Assembly (NCBI RefSeq): GCF_023100685.1
Contig: NZ_CP090064.1
Location: 1,302,001-1,366,000, forward strand
DNA: 64,000 bases
Reading direction: 5' to 3'
Source: Proteus vulgaris
GTDB taxonomy: Bacteria; Pseudomonadota; Gammaproteobacteria; Enterobacterales; Enterobacteriaceae
Positions 1 to 10,147 of this stretch are shown here, piece after piece. A program made the translations under genes and the position numbers. A model generated the notes under the pieces. That model had not been told where the DNA came from and did not search any database. It saw only the letters and a list, made by a program, of their open reading frames with translations. The first letter of the stretch is position 1, and the number at the start of each line of letters is the position of its first letter.

Positions 1-2
1 CA

Positions 3-1040
3 AAAAAAGTATTTCCATTTTTAGTCACTCTTGGTGTTATTCAAAAAAAAGCAATTATTCCACTTAGTAAATCAGGTGAGTATAAACATTTTATCAAGTA
101 TGTTGTATCCGAATTGATGACGATTAATAATGGCGGGGTAACGCCTAATAAAGATTTATTAGAATTTCATGTCAGAGCAGAAATAAAACGTAAACAGTGT
201 TTAGGTCTTGATGTTTATAATATAAAAAACCAAAATTATTTAATAGATATAGATATTACTGAATGGGAGAATATTAAAAATCTTCCTAAAAAAGCAAAAG
301 AAGAAGCAATGGCTGGAATGTTATTTACCACTTCAGAATCAAAGGAAAAACTTCATATTCAGTGGAAAACTCAGCTAACAACAGGCTCAGGGAAAGCACT
401 GACTTTAATGGGGGCAGGTGTATTATCTGGAATATTACAAACCGTAGCTGTGCTTTCCTCTGCTGATTTTGGAAATAAAAAAACATTATCGAAAGATCAA
501 TTAGAAGAGAATAGTCGATTTTATGCCGGGGCAGCTGCGGTTCTTGGCACTGGATTCGGTGTGATTGAAACCGGAATTAAAGAATATGTTCGAGTTCATA
601 GTCTGTTAACAACTCGCACTTTCAATGGATTAAAATCTTTAGAAACAGCATCCAAAATTATGGGACGATTTTTAGGATTAGCGGCGGGCGTTGTAACTGT
701 TGCTTTTGATTTTTATCATATGGTTGAAGTTAGAAAAAATAATAGCGGACTAGCAGTAGCATATTTAGTTTCTGGAGTTGCAGGATTATGGTTTATCTTT
801 CTAATCTTCACTTCTAGTTTAACCCCTATAGGATTGGTTATTACTCTAGTCGCCGTTATTCTTATGTTAGGAGCAGCTATTTATATCGCCATTGAAGGAC
901 AGGATAATATCCAAAAATGGTTGGAACAATGCTTATGGCAAAAAATACCTAACGATAATCCCGAATATATTTTACCTCCTATTTTTCCAACTATGGAGAT
1001 GGAAATGAGTGAATTTAAACAAGCATTAGGACAACATTAA
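3..1040 (+). CDS. C-terminal part of a T6SS membrane-active effector-like protein (5' end outside window)
   Basis: The reading frame is open to the window edge, so this is the C-terminal ~345 residues of a longer protein; the TTG at 114 and ATG at 117 are internal. It contains several hydrophobic stretches (nt ~390-470, ~520-585, ~665-730 and a long one ~750-900) and a polar C-terminal tail. The next gene starts 1 bp after the stop. A membrane-inserting protein followed by a two-TM immunity-like protein and a PAAR gene recalls the Proteus IdsD-IdsE-IdsF arrangement and the VasX-type pore-forming effectors. The family assignment is an inference from context and hydropathy; no catalytic motif is visible. 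The DNA is strongly AT-rich, as in accessory islands. Confidence 0.6.
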   Translation, partial: KKVFPFLVTLGVIQKKAIIPLSKSGEYKHFIKYVVSELMTINNGGVTPNKDLLEFHVRAEIKRKQCLGLDVYNIKNQNYLIDIDITEWENIKNLPKKAKEEAMAGMLFTTSESKEKLHIQWKTQLTTGSGKALTLMGAGVLSGILQTVAVLSSADFGNKKTLSKDQLEENSRFYAGAAAVLGTGFGVIETGIKEYVRVHSLLTTRTFNGLKSLETASKIMGRFLGLAAGVVTVAFDFYHMVEVRKNNSGLAVAYLVSGVAGLWFIFLIFTSSLTPIGLVITLVAVILMLGAAIYIAIEGQDNIQKWLEQCLWQKIPNDNPEYILPPIFPTMEMEMSEFKQALGQH

Positions 1041-1041
1041 T

Positions 1042-1989
1042 ATGGACTATTACGGATTACACCCTAAGTTTAAACTTAATCGCCCATTAAATAACGAAGA
1101 AATAGCTGGTAAATTGGACCAAAATAATCGTATTGATTTAGAAAATGAAGAGTTAATTCCAGATGTAAAAGTGATCGCAATAAATTCTCATTATCTAGAA
1201 ATGGTGGATAAATATTATTCTTCAAAAGGTATTTTTAGTTTTATAGGTGCTTTTGGAACCATAATGTGTTTAGGTGGTATATTATTATTTACAACAGATC
1301 TTATTTTCTCCAATCAATTATCTAAAAAAGATTTAATATTTACTCTTTTTATGATTCTTCCACTTATTGGAATGGGATCCTTTATGTTCTATTTACTGAA
1401 AACAGAATGGTTTACATGGACACATTATCCTTTACGCTTTGATCGAAAAAATCAGATGGTTTATGCCTTTCGCACTGACGGTTCTATTATTTCAGTGCCT
1501 TGGGAAAAGGTGTTTTTTACTACAGGACTTAATTATGTGAAAAATATAAGTGCTGATTATTATATTAGTGGTCATGTACTTGCAGATGATAATAAAACGG
1601 TAATTGATACGTTTTGTCTTCCTGCCTCCACAGGTAATCCAGCATTATTGCAACATCATTGGGAATTTATTCGACGCTATATGGAAGAAGGACCTGAGAA
1701 TATTATTCAACAAGTCGAATTTTGTTTACCTATAGCTAATAAAAAAGAGAGTTATGGTTTTACCTTTTTTTATATATGTACTTTATTTAAAGGACTATTT
1801 AAGATCCTGATGTTATTAATGTTTCCACTTATCTTTATTATCAGTATCCCGCGTTATATTGCAATCTTAACCAGTCGCCGTCCTATTTGGCCAGAGGAAG
1901 TAGAAGAGCAGTGCAAAATAGACCCTAATGATCCTTATATCTTAAATGAAAAAACGAATCCTAAAGATCTCTGGAAAGCATTTTATTAA
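1042..1989 (+). CDS. DUF6708/IdsE-like putative T6SS immunity protein, copy 1
   Basis: This 315-residue protein has two hydrophobic segments (about residues 64-88 and 98-119), then a conserved soluble part with a THYPLRF motif (~127-133) and VPWEKVFFTTG (~152-162), which I recall as typical of DUF6708 proteins found next to T6SS genes. Size, topology and position directly after a membrane-active effector-like gene and before PAAR match IdsE, the recognition partner of IdsD in Proteus self/non-self discrimination. It begins 1 bp after the upstream stop, so translational coupling is likely. A second copy lies at 6918-7865; the last ~135 bp of the two genes are identical. An immunity or recognition role is inferred, not shown. 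Confidence 0.65.
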   Translation: MDYYGLHPKFKLNRPLNNEEIAGKLDQNNRIDLENEELIPDVKVIAINSHYLEMVDKYYSSKGIFSFIGAFGTIMCLGGILLFTTDLIFSNQLSKKDLIFTLFMILPLIGMGSFMFYLLKTEWFTWTHYPLRFDRKNQMVYAFRTDGSIISVPWEKVFFTTGLNYVKNISADYYISGHVLADDNKTVIDTFCLPASTGNPALLQHHWEFIRRYMEEGPENIIQQVEFCLPIANKKESYGFTFFYICTLFKGLFKILMLLMFPLIFIISIPRYIAILTSRRPIWPEEVEEQCKIDPNDPYILNEKTNPKDLWKAFY

Positions 1990-2012
1990 AAACTATTTTA
2001 AGGTATTAAATA

Positions 2013-2279
2013 ATGAAAGGAATTATTCGCATCGGTGATAAGAATAGTAGCGGAGGCTATGTATTATCAGGATCATCTTCTATGATATTTAATGGTATTG
2101 GTGTTGCACGTTTAGGTGATGCTGTTTACTGCCCTAAAAAAGGGCATGATAATGTTGTAATAGCTCAAGGTCATCCCACATTTTTAGATGATGGTATTCC
2201 TGTTGCTTTCGATGGATATAAATGTAGCTGTGGTTGTACATTAATTTCTTCTCTTTCTAAAGCTAAAGTGAGTCAATAA
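2013..2279 (+). CDS. PAAR-domain T6SS spike-tip protein
   Basis: This 88-residue protein consists of one PAAR domain: an N-terminal KGIIRIGDKNSSGG segment, a central GIGVARLGDAVYCPKKGH stretch and a Cys/His-rich C-terminal part (YKCSCGCTL) suited to zinc binding. PAAR proteins cap the VgrG spike and carry effectors out through the T6SS. It lies 23 bp after the immunity-like gene, as idsF follows idsE in the Proteus ids operon. It has no C-terminal toxin extension, so it would deliver a separately encoded effector. The family call is secure; the effector it serves is inferred from the neighbouring 3-1040 gene. Confidence 0.85.
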   Translation: MKGIIRIGDKNSSGGYVLSGSSSMIFNGIGVARLGDAVYCPKKGHDNVVIAQGHPTFLDDGIPVAFDGYKCSCGCTLISSLSKAKVSQ

Positions 2280-2283
2280 ACTT

Positions 2284-3462
2284 ATGCCTGTTGATTTATC
2301 ATCTTTACCACCAAAAGCAAAACGCCATTCACTGCCCTCCATAAAAACGTGGGGAAAGTTTTTTGTTTTTTTATTATGTTTTATTAATTTTATTAATTAC
2401 TTTATCTTTCCTTTTCTTAATATAAAAAAGATATCAGTTTTACAAATATCTTTTTTAACCTTTTTAGTGTGGGTTGGCCTCTGTTTTTTCAGATATTTAT
2501 TTTATATATTGCATCAATTTATAGCTGATGGGTGGGATAAAAAAAGAGAAGAAGATAGAGATAATCTGATTATCATTGGACAGAGATATATAACCTTATT
2601 AAGTCAAACAATGATATTACCTTATCTCGAAAATTGTAAAGATTTATCGACTCAAATAGTGGTTGGTAAATCATCGTTATTACCTTCATATCAATTAGAT
2701 GGCAATGTTATTTATTTCTCTCAATTTTCTGATATTAAGGAGAATAATGTTACTAGAATAATAAATAGGTTAAATAAATTATTAATAGAACCATCATTAA
2801 TATCTAAAATATATCAAATTTCTGATGATGCTAAATTTAATATAATAATATCATCTAACTATTCTAATTTTTCAGATGATGAAAAACTAGAGATTGATGA
2901 GATATTAGCTCAAAGAATAGAAAGAGCCTATTATGTTAGCTATACAGAAGAGGTAAAAATAGATTTAATTGATCATTGGTTAGATAGCCCTAAATTATTT
3001 GATTTTTTACTTGTAATTAATATTTATTCTTTTGATACTCCTATTAATTATCATAGTGAAGTAGCTACTGCACAATTATTTTCTTTTTCTAACTATCATC
3101 CAATTAAGGGGATAGCAAAAATTCATCGTCCAGAATTGGTTGAGAATAAAAATATTTTCGACCTATTTAATGAAAAAATTAATACTGTAGCGATATGGAG
3201 CGATCTTGATAAAAATAAATTAAAAGATATATGGCTAACAAATTTACAAGATAATCATGAGAATGAAATAAAAATAAAAATTTTATCATCAGATATTAGT
3301 CGTCACACTGTATTATACGATATTAATCGTAGTATCGGATATACACATAATGCATCTCCTTGGGTGAATGTTTATATCACTACAACTCAATTAATTAAAG
3401 AAAAATCTCCACAACTATTAATTGATAAAAAAAATATTTTAATTGTTAATCCATTAAACTAA
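2284..3462 (+). CDS. Unrecognised membrane protein upstream of the TssM-like gene
   Basis: I do not recognise this 392-residue protein. Residues ~22-45 and ~53-77 are hydrophobic and likely form two membrane spans. The rest is a ~300-residue soluble region rich in Ile, Asn, Asp and Lys with no obvious catalytic motif. It starts 4 bp after the PAAR stop and ends 40 bp before the frameshifted TssM-like gene, so it very probably belongs to the same transcript. The DNA is very AT-rich. A T6SS accessory role, for example a partner of the TssM-like protein or an adaptor or effector, is suggested only by position. Confidence 0.7.
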   Translation: MPVDLSSLPPKAKRHSLPSIKTWGKFFVFLLCFINFINYFIFPFLNIKKISVLQISFLTFLVWVGLCFFRYLFYILHQFIADGWDKKREEDRDNLIIIGQRYITLLSQTMILPYLENCKDLSTQIVVGKSSLLPSYQLDGNVIYFSQFSDIKENNVTRIINRLNKLLIEPSLISKIYQISDDAKFNIIISSNYSNFSDDEKLEIDEILAQRIERAYYVSYTEEVKIDLIDHWLDSPKLFDFLLVINIYSFDTPINYHSEVATAQLFSFSNYHPIKGIAKIHRPELVENKNIFDLFNEKINTVAIWSDLDKNKLKDIWLTNLQDNHENEIKIKILSSDISRHTVLYDINRSIGYTHNASPWVNVYITTTQLIKEKSPQLLIDKKNILIVNPLN

Positions 3463-3502
3463 GCTTTCTTAAAGCTTATTAATATTATAGCGGAGCAAAG
3501 GC

Positions 3503-6500
3503 ATGGATATGAGGTTTTTCTATTTTAGAAATATTTTAAAAAAACATGGGTAATTATACTGCTACTGTTTATTGGTGTAATTTGTTTTTTATTTATCCTG
3601 CTATGCTCACTAAATGCCATTGACACAATAAAATATTCTATTCAAGAAAATATTTTTTTAAAAAAAACTTTAATTACAATGGTTATTGTATTTTTTAGTA
3701 TTGCATTTTTATTTATAATTGCTCGATATATTGGGAAGTTTAACTATAGTAATGCTAGAGGGGAAAATAAAAATATCAAGTCACAGGTCCAGATGGATTA
3801 TGCTAATACCAGCTTTATAAATAATATTATTGACTATAGTAAAAATTACTACAGCACTTTCTGGCGCAGAAAAATAACAATCCAACTCCTCATCGGCACC
3901 TCGACATCTATCGAAAAACTCACTCCTAATCTAACAACGGACATCTGGCAAGAAAACAACGGCACGTTGCTTATCTATGGTGGCGATATCCATCAAAGTA
4001 TTGATGAAAATTTAATTCAAGATTTAAAACAACTGCGCCGACGTCGTCCGCTCGATGCGGTTATTTGGGTATCAGAAAATAACTTATCGCAACAACCGCT
4101 GGGTCATTCCTTATTTAATCACTTAAATCCGACCAATACAGACACAGCTAGCCGTTATTTCCACCAGCTATTTCGTCAATTACGCTGGCAAGCCCCCATT
4201 TGGCTTTGGAATATCAGTAATCACGGTGAAATAACAACAAATGAAGTACCCACAGTCCTTTATTCAGCCCCTTTAAAAGCGACATCTGAAACGCTTTCTA
4301 ATGACTTAAAAACGCTTTTACCGGCACTAGTGGAACAAGGCACACTAGCTGTCTTGCATAACCCAACACAAACTTACCTATTAGCATTAGCGCGTTTTCT
4401 TCAACATGAAGGATGTGAAAAAATCGCCAATACTTTGGCACCGCTTTTATCAGGTTATCGCTCCTTGCCGTTCGCTGGTGTGCTCTTTAGTACACCTGTT
4501 GACAATAACGTGTCTGCAACTTTATCACAAAATAATCAATGGACATCCAATCCCCATTGGAAAGCGCTTCTCACGGCAAATTCACACCTTCCCCCTCAAC
4601 TAAAGGCATCACCTTTAGGGCTAAACTCAAAACGTATTTTGCAATATACCGTTGCCACTGCCATGACACTGTGGGGGATTGGTATGGTGGTTTCTTATTT
4701 TATGAATCGCCAATTAATTACCCAAAGCCAACAACAAGCGCAGTTAGCAACAGACAATCATCAATCTGAATTTGCCCGCTTGCAGGCACAATATGGCTTA
4801 CAACAAACCTTAGGTTTATTAAGCCATCGAGAAAAAACTTCTGTTCCATTTTGGCTACGCTTTGGCTTAAGCAGTAATAACGCATTACTTAGTCATCTAT
4901 GGCCGGTTTATAGCCAATCTATGTTGCCGTTATTGCGCGATTCAACCCAACAACACCTTGAAAATTACCTTCACGCGTTTATGCAACTCCCACCAGAAAG
5001 CGCAGAACGTATTGAAGGTGCTCAATCCGCTTATCAAGCATTAAAAGCCTATTTAATGATGAGCGATCCATCCCGTATTGATCCTGCATTCTTCACTGAA
5101 AGTGCATTACGCATTTGGCCTGACTATAACGGATTAAAAGAGGGGGAATGGCAGACATTAGGCACCGAATTATTAACCTTCTATGCCTCTCAATTGCCTT
5201 ATCACCATGAATGGACAATCAAGCCTAATCGTACTTTAGTGGCAGGAAGCCGAACCATTCTTATTCGCCAAATTGGTCAACGTAATGGCGAATCTGCGCT
5301 TTACCAAAAAATCTTACAACAGGCACAGCATAACTTTGCAGATATGAGCTTAGATGATATGACGGGGGATACCGATGTCAGCTTCTTACTCAGTACCACT
5401 GAAACCGTACCCGGTATTTTTACCCGTAAAGCGTGGGAAGAGTCGATTGAGCCCGCGATTAAAAAAGCCGTTTATGAAAGACGAGAAGAAATAGATTGGG
5501 TATTAAGTGACACACAAAAAGAGACCGATATTGATATCTCACCTGAAAAACTCCAGCAAAATCTCACAGAACGCTATTTTAATGATTTTTCAGGCAGTTG
5601 GTTAAGCTTCCTCAATGGTTTGCAGTGGCGAGAAACACAAAGTCTTTCAGATACCATTGATCAACTCACCTTAATGAGCGATGTCAGACAATCCCCCATT
5701 ATTGCCTTAATGAATACGCTTTCTTATCAAGGTAAAACGGGGCGCCAACAAGAAAAACTAGCAGACTCTTTTGTTAACTCAGCCAAAGATTTATTAAACA
5801 AAGAACAACAGCCGGTTATTAGTCAAAAGGCGGAATTTACCGGCCCTCTAGAGCCTGTTTTTGCACCAATACTTGCCTTCACCGATCCTCAATCTTCAGC
5901 GCAAAACAGTGATGCGTTAAGCCTACAAGCCTACCTCACACGCGTGACTCGAGTTCGCTTAAAACTTCAACAAGTTGTTAATGCCCCCGATCCACAAGCC
6001 ATGTCTCAAGCATTGGCTCGAAGTGTTTTTGAAGGAAAAACCGTCGATTTATCAGAAACGCAAGATTACGGCAGTTTGATTGCAGCAAGCTTTGGGCAAG
6101 AGTGGAATAGCTTTGGTGATACATTGCTTGTGCAACCCATGTCTCAAGCATGGCAACAGTTATTAGCGCCCACTTCGCAAGGTATTAACACTCAATGGCG
6201 AAATGCCGTTGTTAATGACTGGAATAGGGCATTCGGTGGTCGCTATCCACTCAAAAATACGCAAAGTGAAATCTCATTACCTTTAATGGCGCAATATCTA
6301 CGCCCTGATAATGGTCGTATTCAACGCTTCCTTGAAACTCACCTTAACGGCGTTTTGCATAAAGAAGGTACGCACTGGGTACCCGATACCACAAATGCAC
6401 AGGGCTTAACCTTTAACCCTGAGTTCTTAAAAGCCTTAGACAAGCTAAGCTATCTCGGGGATGTCGTTTTTGCGAATGGTGAAGCGCGTCTTTACTTTGA

Positions 6501-6888
6501 GTTACGTCCTGGTACATCACCAGACATTATGCAAACCCACCTAATGATAGATAAACAATCTCTTATCTATGATAACCAACAACCGCAATGGCAACGCTTC
6601 GTTTGGCCAGCTGATACCGTTGCTTCAGGTGCATCGCTGAGTTGGATCACCACCAATACAGGTACACGTATTTATGGCGATTATCGTGGCGTCTGGGGCA
6701 TCATTCGGTTATTGGAGGATGCCAATATCGCCCCTTATGCTGGTAGCACCAGCAGTTACTCTGTCAGTTGGAAAACCTTAAATGGACAGTCACTCAATTA
6801 CACTTTAAGAACAGAAATGGGCGATGGCCCAATCGCACTCTTGCAACTACGCAATTTTATTTTACCGGAAAAGATCTTTTTAGATTAA
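3503..6888 (+). CDS. TssM/IcmF-like T6SS inner-membrane protein, apparent -1 frameshift near the N-terminus
   Basis: The C-terminal 1069 residues (open from ATG 3679) look like an IcmF-family TssM: a cytoplasmic domain, a membrane span at ~321-342 of that ORF, a large periplasmic region and a C-terminal ILPEKIFLD tail. ATG 3679 has no ribosome site and would drop the first of TssM's three spans. A good start exists at 3503 (GGAG 7 bp upstream), encoding MDMRFFYFRNILKK and then a stop. A -1 shift in the A7 run at 3538-3544 continues into TWVIILLLF and restores the missing span. Programmed slippage, a real mutation or a base-call error could explain it. The NTPase P-loop is degenerate. Base composition shifts from very AT-rich to more balanced at about 3860. 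It has no other T6SS core genes beside it. Confidence 0.75.
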
Positions 6889-6917
6889 AAATTTAAACAA
6901 ATAAAGAGATAATTAAA

Positions 6918-7865
6918 ATGGACTCTTATGGATTACTACAAAAATTTAAGCTTAATCGCCCATTAAATAACGAAGAAATAGCCGGTAAATTGGACCAAAA
7001 TAATCGTATTGATTTAGAAAATGAAGAGTTAATTCCTGATATAAAAGTCATTGCAATAAACTCTCATTATCTAGAAATGGTGGATAAATATTATTCTTCA
7101 AAAGGGTTTGTGAGTCTTTTTTCTTCTTTAGGTACTATTGCATTCTTGGGAGGTGTAATATGGATCATTATACACTTTATTTTTTTTAGCCCACTATCTA
7201 AAGGAATCATATTATATATTATTACTATGGGATCTCTATTTCTTGCTATGGGGCTTTTTATGTTCTCTTTACTGAAAACAGAGTGGTTTGCATGGACACA
7301 CTACCCATTACGTTTTGATCGTAAAAATCAAATGGTTTACGCCTTTCGCACTGATGGTTCTATTATTTCAGTACCTTGGAAGAAAGTATTTTTCACCACG
7401 GGACTTGATTACGCTAAAAGTATGAAAAACGACTATTATATTAGTGGGCATGTTCTTGCTGATGATAATAAAACTATTGTTGATACCTTTTGCCTTCCTG
7501 CCTCCACTGGTAATTTTGAATTACTGAAATATCATTGGGAGTTTATTCGACGTTATATGGAAGAAGGGCCTGAGAATATTATTCAACAAGTTGAATTTTG
7601 TTTACCGATAGCCAATAAAAAAGAAAGTTATGGATTCACGTTCTTTTATGTCAGCACGTTATTTAAAGGTATGTTGAAAATTTTAATGCCATTGATGTCT
7701 CCAATTATTTTTATTATTAGTATTCCTCGCTATATTGCAATCTTAACCAGTCGCCGTCCTATTTGGCCAGAGGAAGTAGAAGAGCAGTGCAAAATAGACC
7801 CTAATGATCCTTATATCTTAAATGAAAAAACGAATCCTAAAGATCTCTGGAAAGCATTTTATTAA
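6918..7865 (+). CDS. DUF6708/IdsE-like putative T6SS immunity protein, copy 2 (orphan)
   Basis: This 315-residue paralogue of the gene at 1042-1989 has the same length and layout. The first ~62 residues and the last ~60 are nearly identical, and the final ~135 bp are identical at DNA level. Differences concentrate in the two membrane spans (~64-119), in residues ~164-172 (LDYAKSMKN here, LNYVKNISA in copy 1) and near 200-206. It follows the TssM-like gene by 29 bp but no effector gene lies next to it, so it may be an orphan immunity gene against a different effector allele. That role is inference; the duplication is seen directly. Confidence 0.65.
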   Translation: MDSYGLLQKFKLNRPLNNEEIAGKLDQNNRIDLENEELIPDIKVIAINSHYLEMVDKYYSSKGFVSLFSSLGTIAFLGGVIWIIIHFIFFSPLSKGIILYIITMGSLFLAMGLFMFSLLKTEWFAWTHYPLRFDRKNQMVYAFRTDGSIISVPWKKVFFTTGLDYAKSMKNDYYISGHVLADDNKTIVDTFCLPASTGNFELLKYHWEFIRRYMEEGPENIIQQVEFCLPIANKKESYGFTFFYVSTLFKGMLKILMPLMSPIIFIISIPRYIAILTSRRPIWPEEVEEQCKIDPNDPYILNEKTNPKDLWKAFY

Positions 7866-7946
7866 TTCGATCATTATTCACTTTTAATAACTTAAACTCG
7901 TATCAAAGTCTGATTTTTTGTTTTAAGAAAGCTGTGAAGCACATGA

Positions 7947-8246
7947 TCACTTAAAGTGAATAAAAACATCAGCGACTTTTTTAGCGCCTTCATAAATTTC
8001 AAATTTTTCTAATTCTTCTAATAAATGATGAGGGGCATGTTCAACTAAAAACTGCATATTACCCTCACTTACCCAATGTTCTGACTTTTTCTGTGTGTGA
8101 GTGATTTCAATCGCAAGGCTCCAATTATTTGGGTTGTAAGGTAGTTGAGTGGTTGGATAATAAAAACCAGCTAAAGGAGGTGGTGATAGCCTTCCTCCTT
8201 CAACAGAGGTTAACCAGACTATTTTAACGCTGACATTGGTATACAT
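7947..8246 (-). CDS. Small hypothetical protein
   Basis: This 99-residue protein starts at MYTNVSVKIVWLT. I chose ATG 8246 over the TTG-like start further upstream because a GGA element sits 8 bp before it. The sequence is soluble, with a proline-rich N-terminal third (SPPPLAGFYYPTTQLPYNPN) and a mixed alpha/beta C-terminal half; no signal peptide or membrane span is visible. I do not recognise the family with certainty. It points towards the T6SS module and ends ~80 bp from it, so it may mark the end of the conserved chromosome. It lies downstream of yoaE on the same strand with a 76-bp gap. Confidence 0.6.
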   Translation of the reverse strand: MYTNVSVKIVWLTSVEGGRLSPPPLAGFYYPTTQLPYNPNNWSLAIEITHTQKKSEHWVSEGNMQFLVEHAPHHLLEELEKFEIYEGAKKVADVFIHFK

Positions 8247-8322
8247 ATTATTTTCCAGTAGACACAATCTTCAGATAAAAAATATCCGCCATAAAGGCGG
8301 ATATTTTGCTATTTGACAGGGA

Positions 8323-9903
8323 TTACGCTTCGTCAACGTTTTCTTCGTCTTCAGGTGTAGGTTCTACAATTCGAACTTTATTAATTCGATGGTTATTCAC
8401 TTCTAATGGCTCAAACTCAATACCATCAATCAAGATTTTTTCACCAACGGTTGGTACGCGTTGTAAGTGTTCCATTAATAAGCCCGCTAAGGTTTCATAC
8501 TCACGTTTTTCATCCAATTTGATTGGAATATAAAGCACTAAGTCTTCAAGTGGTGTAAAACCATTTACAGTCCATGAACCGTCTTCATTTTGAACCAAGT
8601 CGTGACGAGAATCGTTTTCTTCAGAACTGACAGGTAAGTTACCCGCAATGGTTTCCATTACGTCAGTTAACGTGACGATACCCTCTACTGAACCGAATTC
8701 ATCTACAACAAAAGCGAAGTGGGTATGTGCACTTCGGAATTGTTCTAATGCTTGCAGTAAGGATAAACCTTCAGGGAAGATCAACGGTTGTGTGACCAAT
8801 AAACGTAAGTTTAGAGGTTCATTACGTAATTGTTGATTCAACAATTGAATAATATTAACCACACCAACAGGTTCATCACTGTGTTGTTCATCAGTAATCA
8901 CTAAGCGAGAGTGGGGGTCCTTTTCCAATAATTGGCGGATATCATCTTGTGTTGCATTTAAGTCTACGTATTCAACATCATGGCGAGACGTCATGATACT
9001 GTTAACATTACGTTGGCTTAAACCAAGCACGCGCACAATCATTTGGCGCTCTTGAGGATCAAACACTTCTTCTGAACTGGAGACTAAATCAGATGTGTGA
9101 GGATCTAATTCAGAAGATTCAGACTTACCATTAATAATACGTAACACCGCTTCTGCTGTGCGCTCACGTAAAGAGCGAGAAGCAGATAAGAAGCGACGAC
9201 GGTTAAATTGTGCTAACTGATTAAAGACTTCTATCATGATAGAGAAGCCAATCGCTGCATACAGGTAACCTTTTGGAATGGCGTAACCAAAGCCTTCGGC
9301 AACTAATGCAAAACCAATCATCAGCAAGAAGCTTAAACACAAGATAACAATGGTTGGGTGATTATTGACGAAATTTGTTAAAGGTTTACTTGCCAGGATC
9401 ATCAAGAACATTGCGATAGTAACAGCTGCAATCATAACGCCTAAATGATCAACCATACCCACAGCGGTTATCACTGAGTCAAGCGAGAATACCGCATCCA
9501 GTACGATAATTTGTGCAACGACAGACCAAAAGCTGGTCGTTTTACGTTGTTTCCCTTCGTTGTGATCTTTACCTTCTAGCCGTTCATTAAGCTCCATAGT
9601 GGCTTTGAACAGCAAGAATATCCCTCCGAGCAGCATAATTAAGTCTCTTGCACTGAAAGGATGATCAAACAGTGTAATAAGAGGTTTTGTCAGAGTGATA
9701 AGCCAAGAGAGGCTAAATAACAACACAACTCGCATAACAAGAGCACACAATAAGCCGGTTATACGTGCTTTATCTCTTAGTTTTGCTGGGAGTTTGTCTG
9801 CCAGAATAGCAATAAAAACAAGGTTATCAATACCAAGTACGATTTCGAGAACAATTAGGGTGGAAAGTCCTACCCAGATCGTCGGATCCAAGATCCATTC
9901 CAT
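8323..9903 (-). CDS. yoaE: TerC-family inner membrane protein YoaE with CBS and CorC domains
   Basis: The 526-residue protein begins [13 protein letters not shown], matching the start of E. coli YoaE; the longer open frame to 9978 adds a non-homologous stretch. Residues ~1-220 form the multi-span TerC-like domain with the conserved [15 protein letters not shown] segment. Two CBS domains follow (~290-420), then a CorC/HlyC-type transporter-associated domain (~435-510) ending in an acidic tail. Members of this family are linked to metal-ion homeostasis, but the substrate of YoaE is not settled. It is transcribed divergently from gnd across ~240 bp. Confidence 0.92.
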   Translation of the reverse strand: MEWILDPTIWVGLSTLIVLEIVLGIDNLVFIAILADKLPAKLRDKARITGLLCALVMRVVLLFSLSWLITLTKPLITLFDHPFSARDLIMLLGGIFLLFKATMELNERLEGKDHNEGKQRKTTSFWSVVAQIIVLDAVFSLDSVITAVGMVDHLGVMIAAVTIAMFLMILASKPLTNFVNNHPTIVILCLSFLLMIGFALVAEGFGYAIPKGYLYAAIGFSIMIEVFNQLAQFNRRRFLSASRSLRERTAEAVLRIINGKSESSELDPHTSDLVSSSEEVFDPQERQMIVRVLGLSQRNVNSIMTSRHDVEYVDLNATQDDIRQLLEKDPHSRLVITDEQHSDEPVGVVNIIQLLNQQLRNEPLNLRLLVTQPLIFPEGLSLLQALEQFRSAHTHFAFVVDEFGSVEGIVTLTDVMETIAGNLPVSSEENDSRHDLVQNEDGSWTVNGFTPLEDLVLYIPIKLDEKREYETLAGLLMEHLQRVPTVGEKILIDGIEFEPLEVNNHRINKVRIVEPTPEDEENVDEA

Positions 9904-10147
9904 ACAGTTTGTTTTACCTTCTATAAAGACGGCATATGCCGACTTGGGAATAATGAGCAATTTGAAGGAAATTTTCAATAATTTATTATCGATTGCAGGG
10001 GAATAATTTTATTTTGTCTAAAAGATTGTGATACCAATTACATCAATAACTACCACCAAGTGAGAGAGTGAGTTACTATGTGATCAGGTTAACAAATTGT
10101 CAGTACATTGATACTGGCAGGTTTATTTTCAGACGGGAGTTATTTTC

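Noticed and set aside
8323..9978. Longer start for yoaE at 9978 with an extra 25 residues
   Set aside because: The extra residues lack homology to the E. coli protein, and ATG 9903 matches its start exactly.
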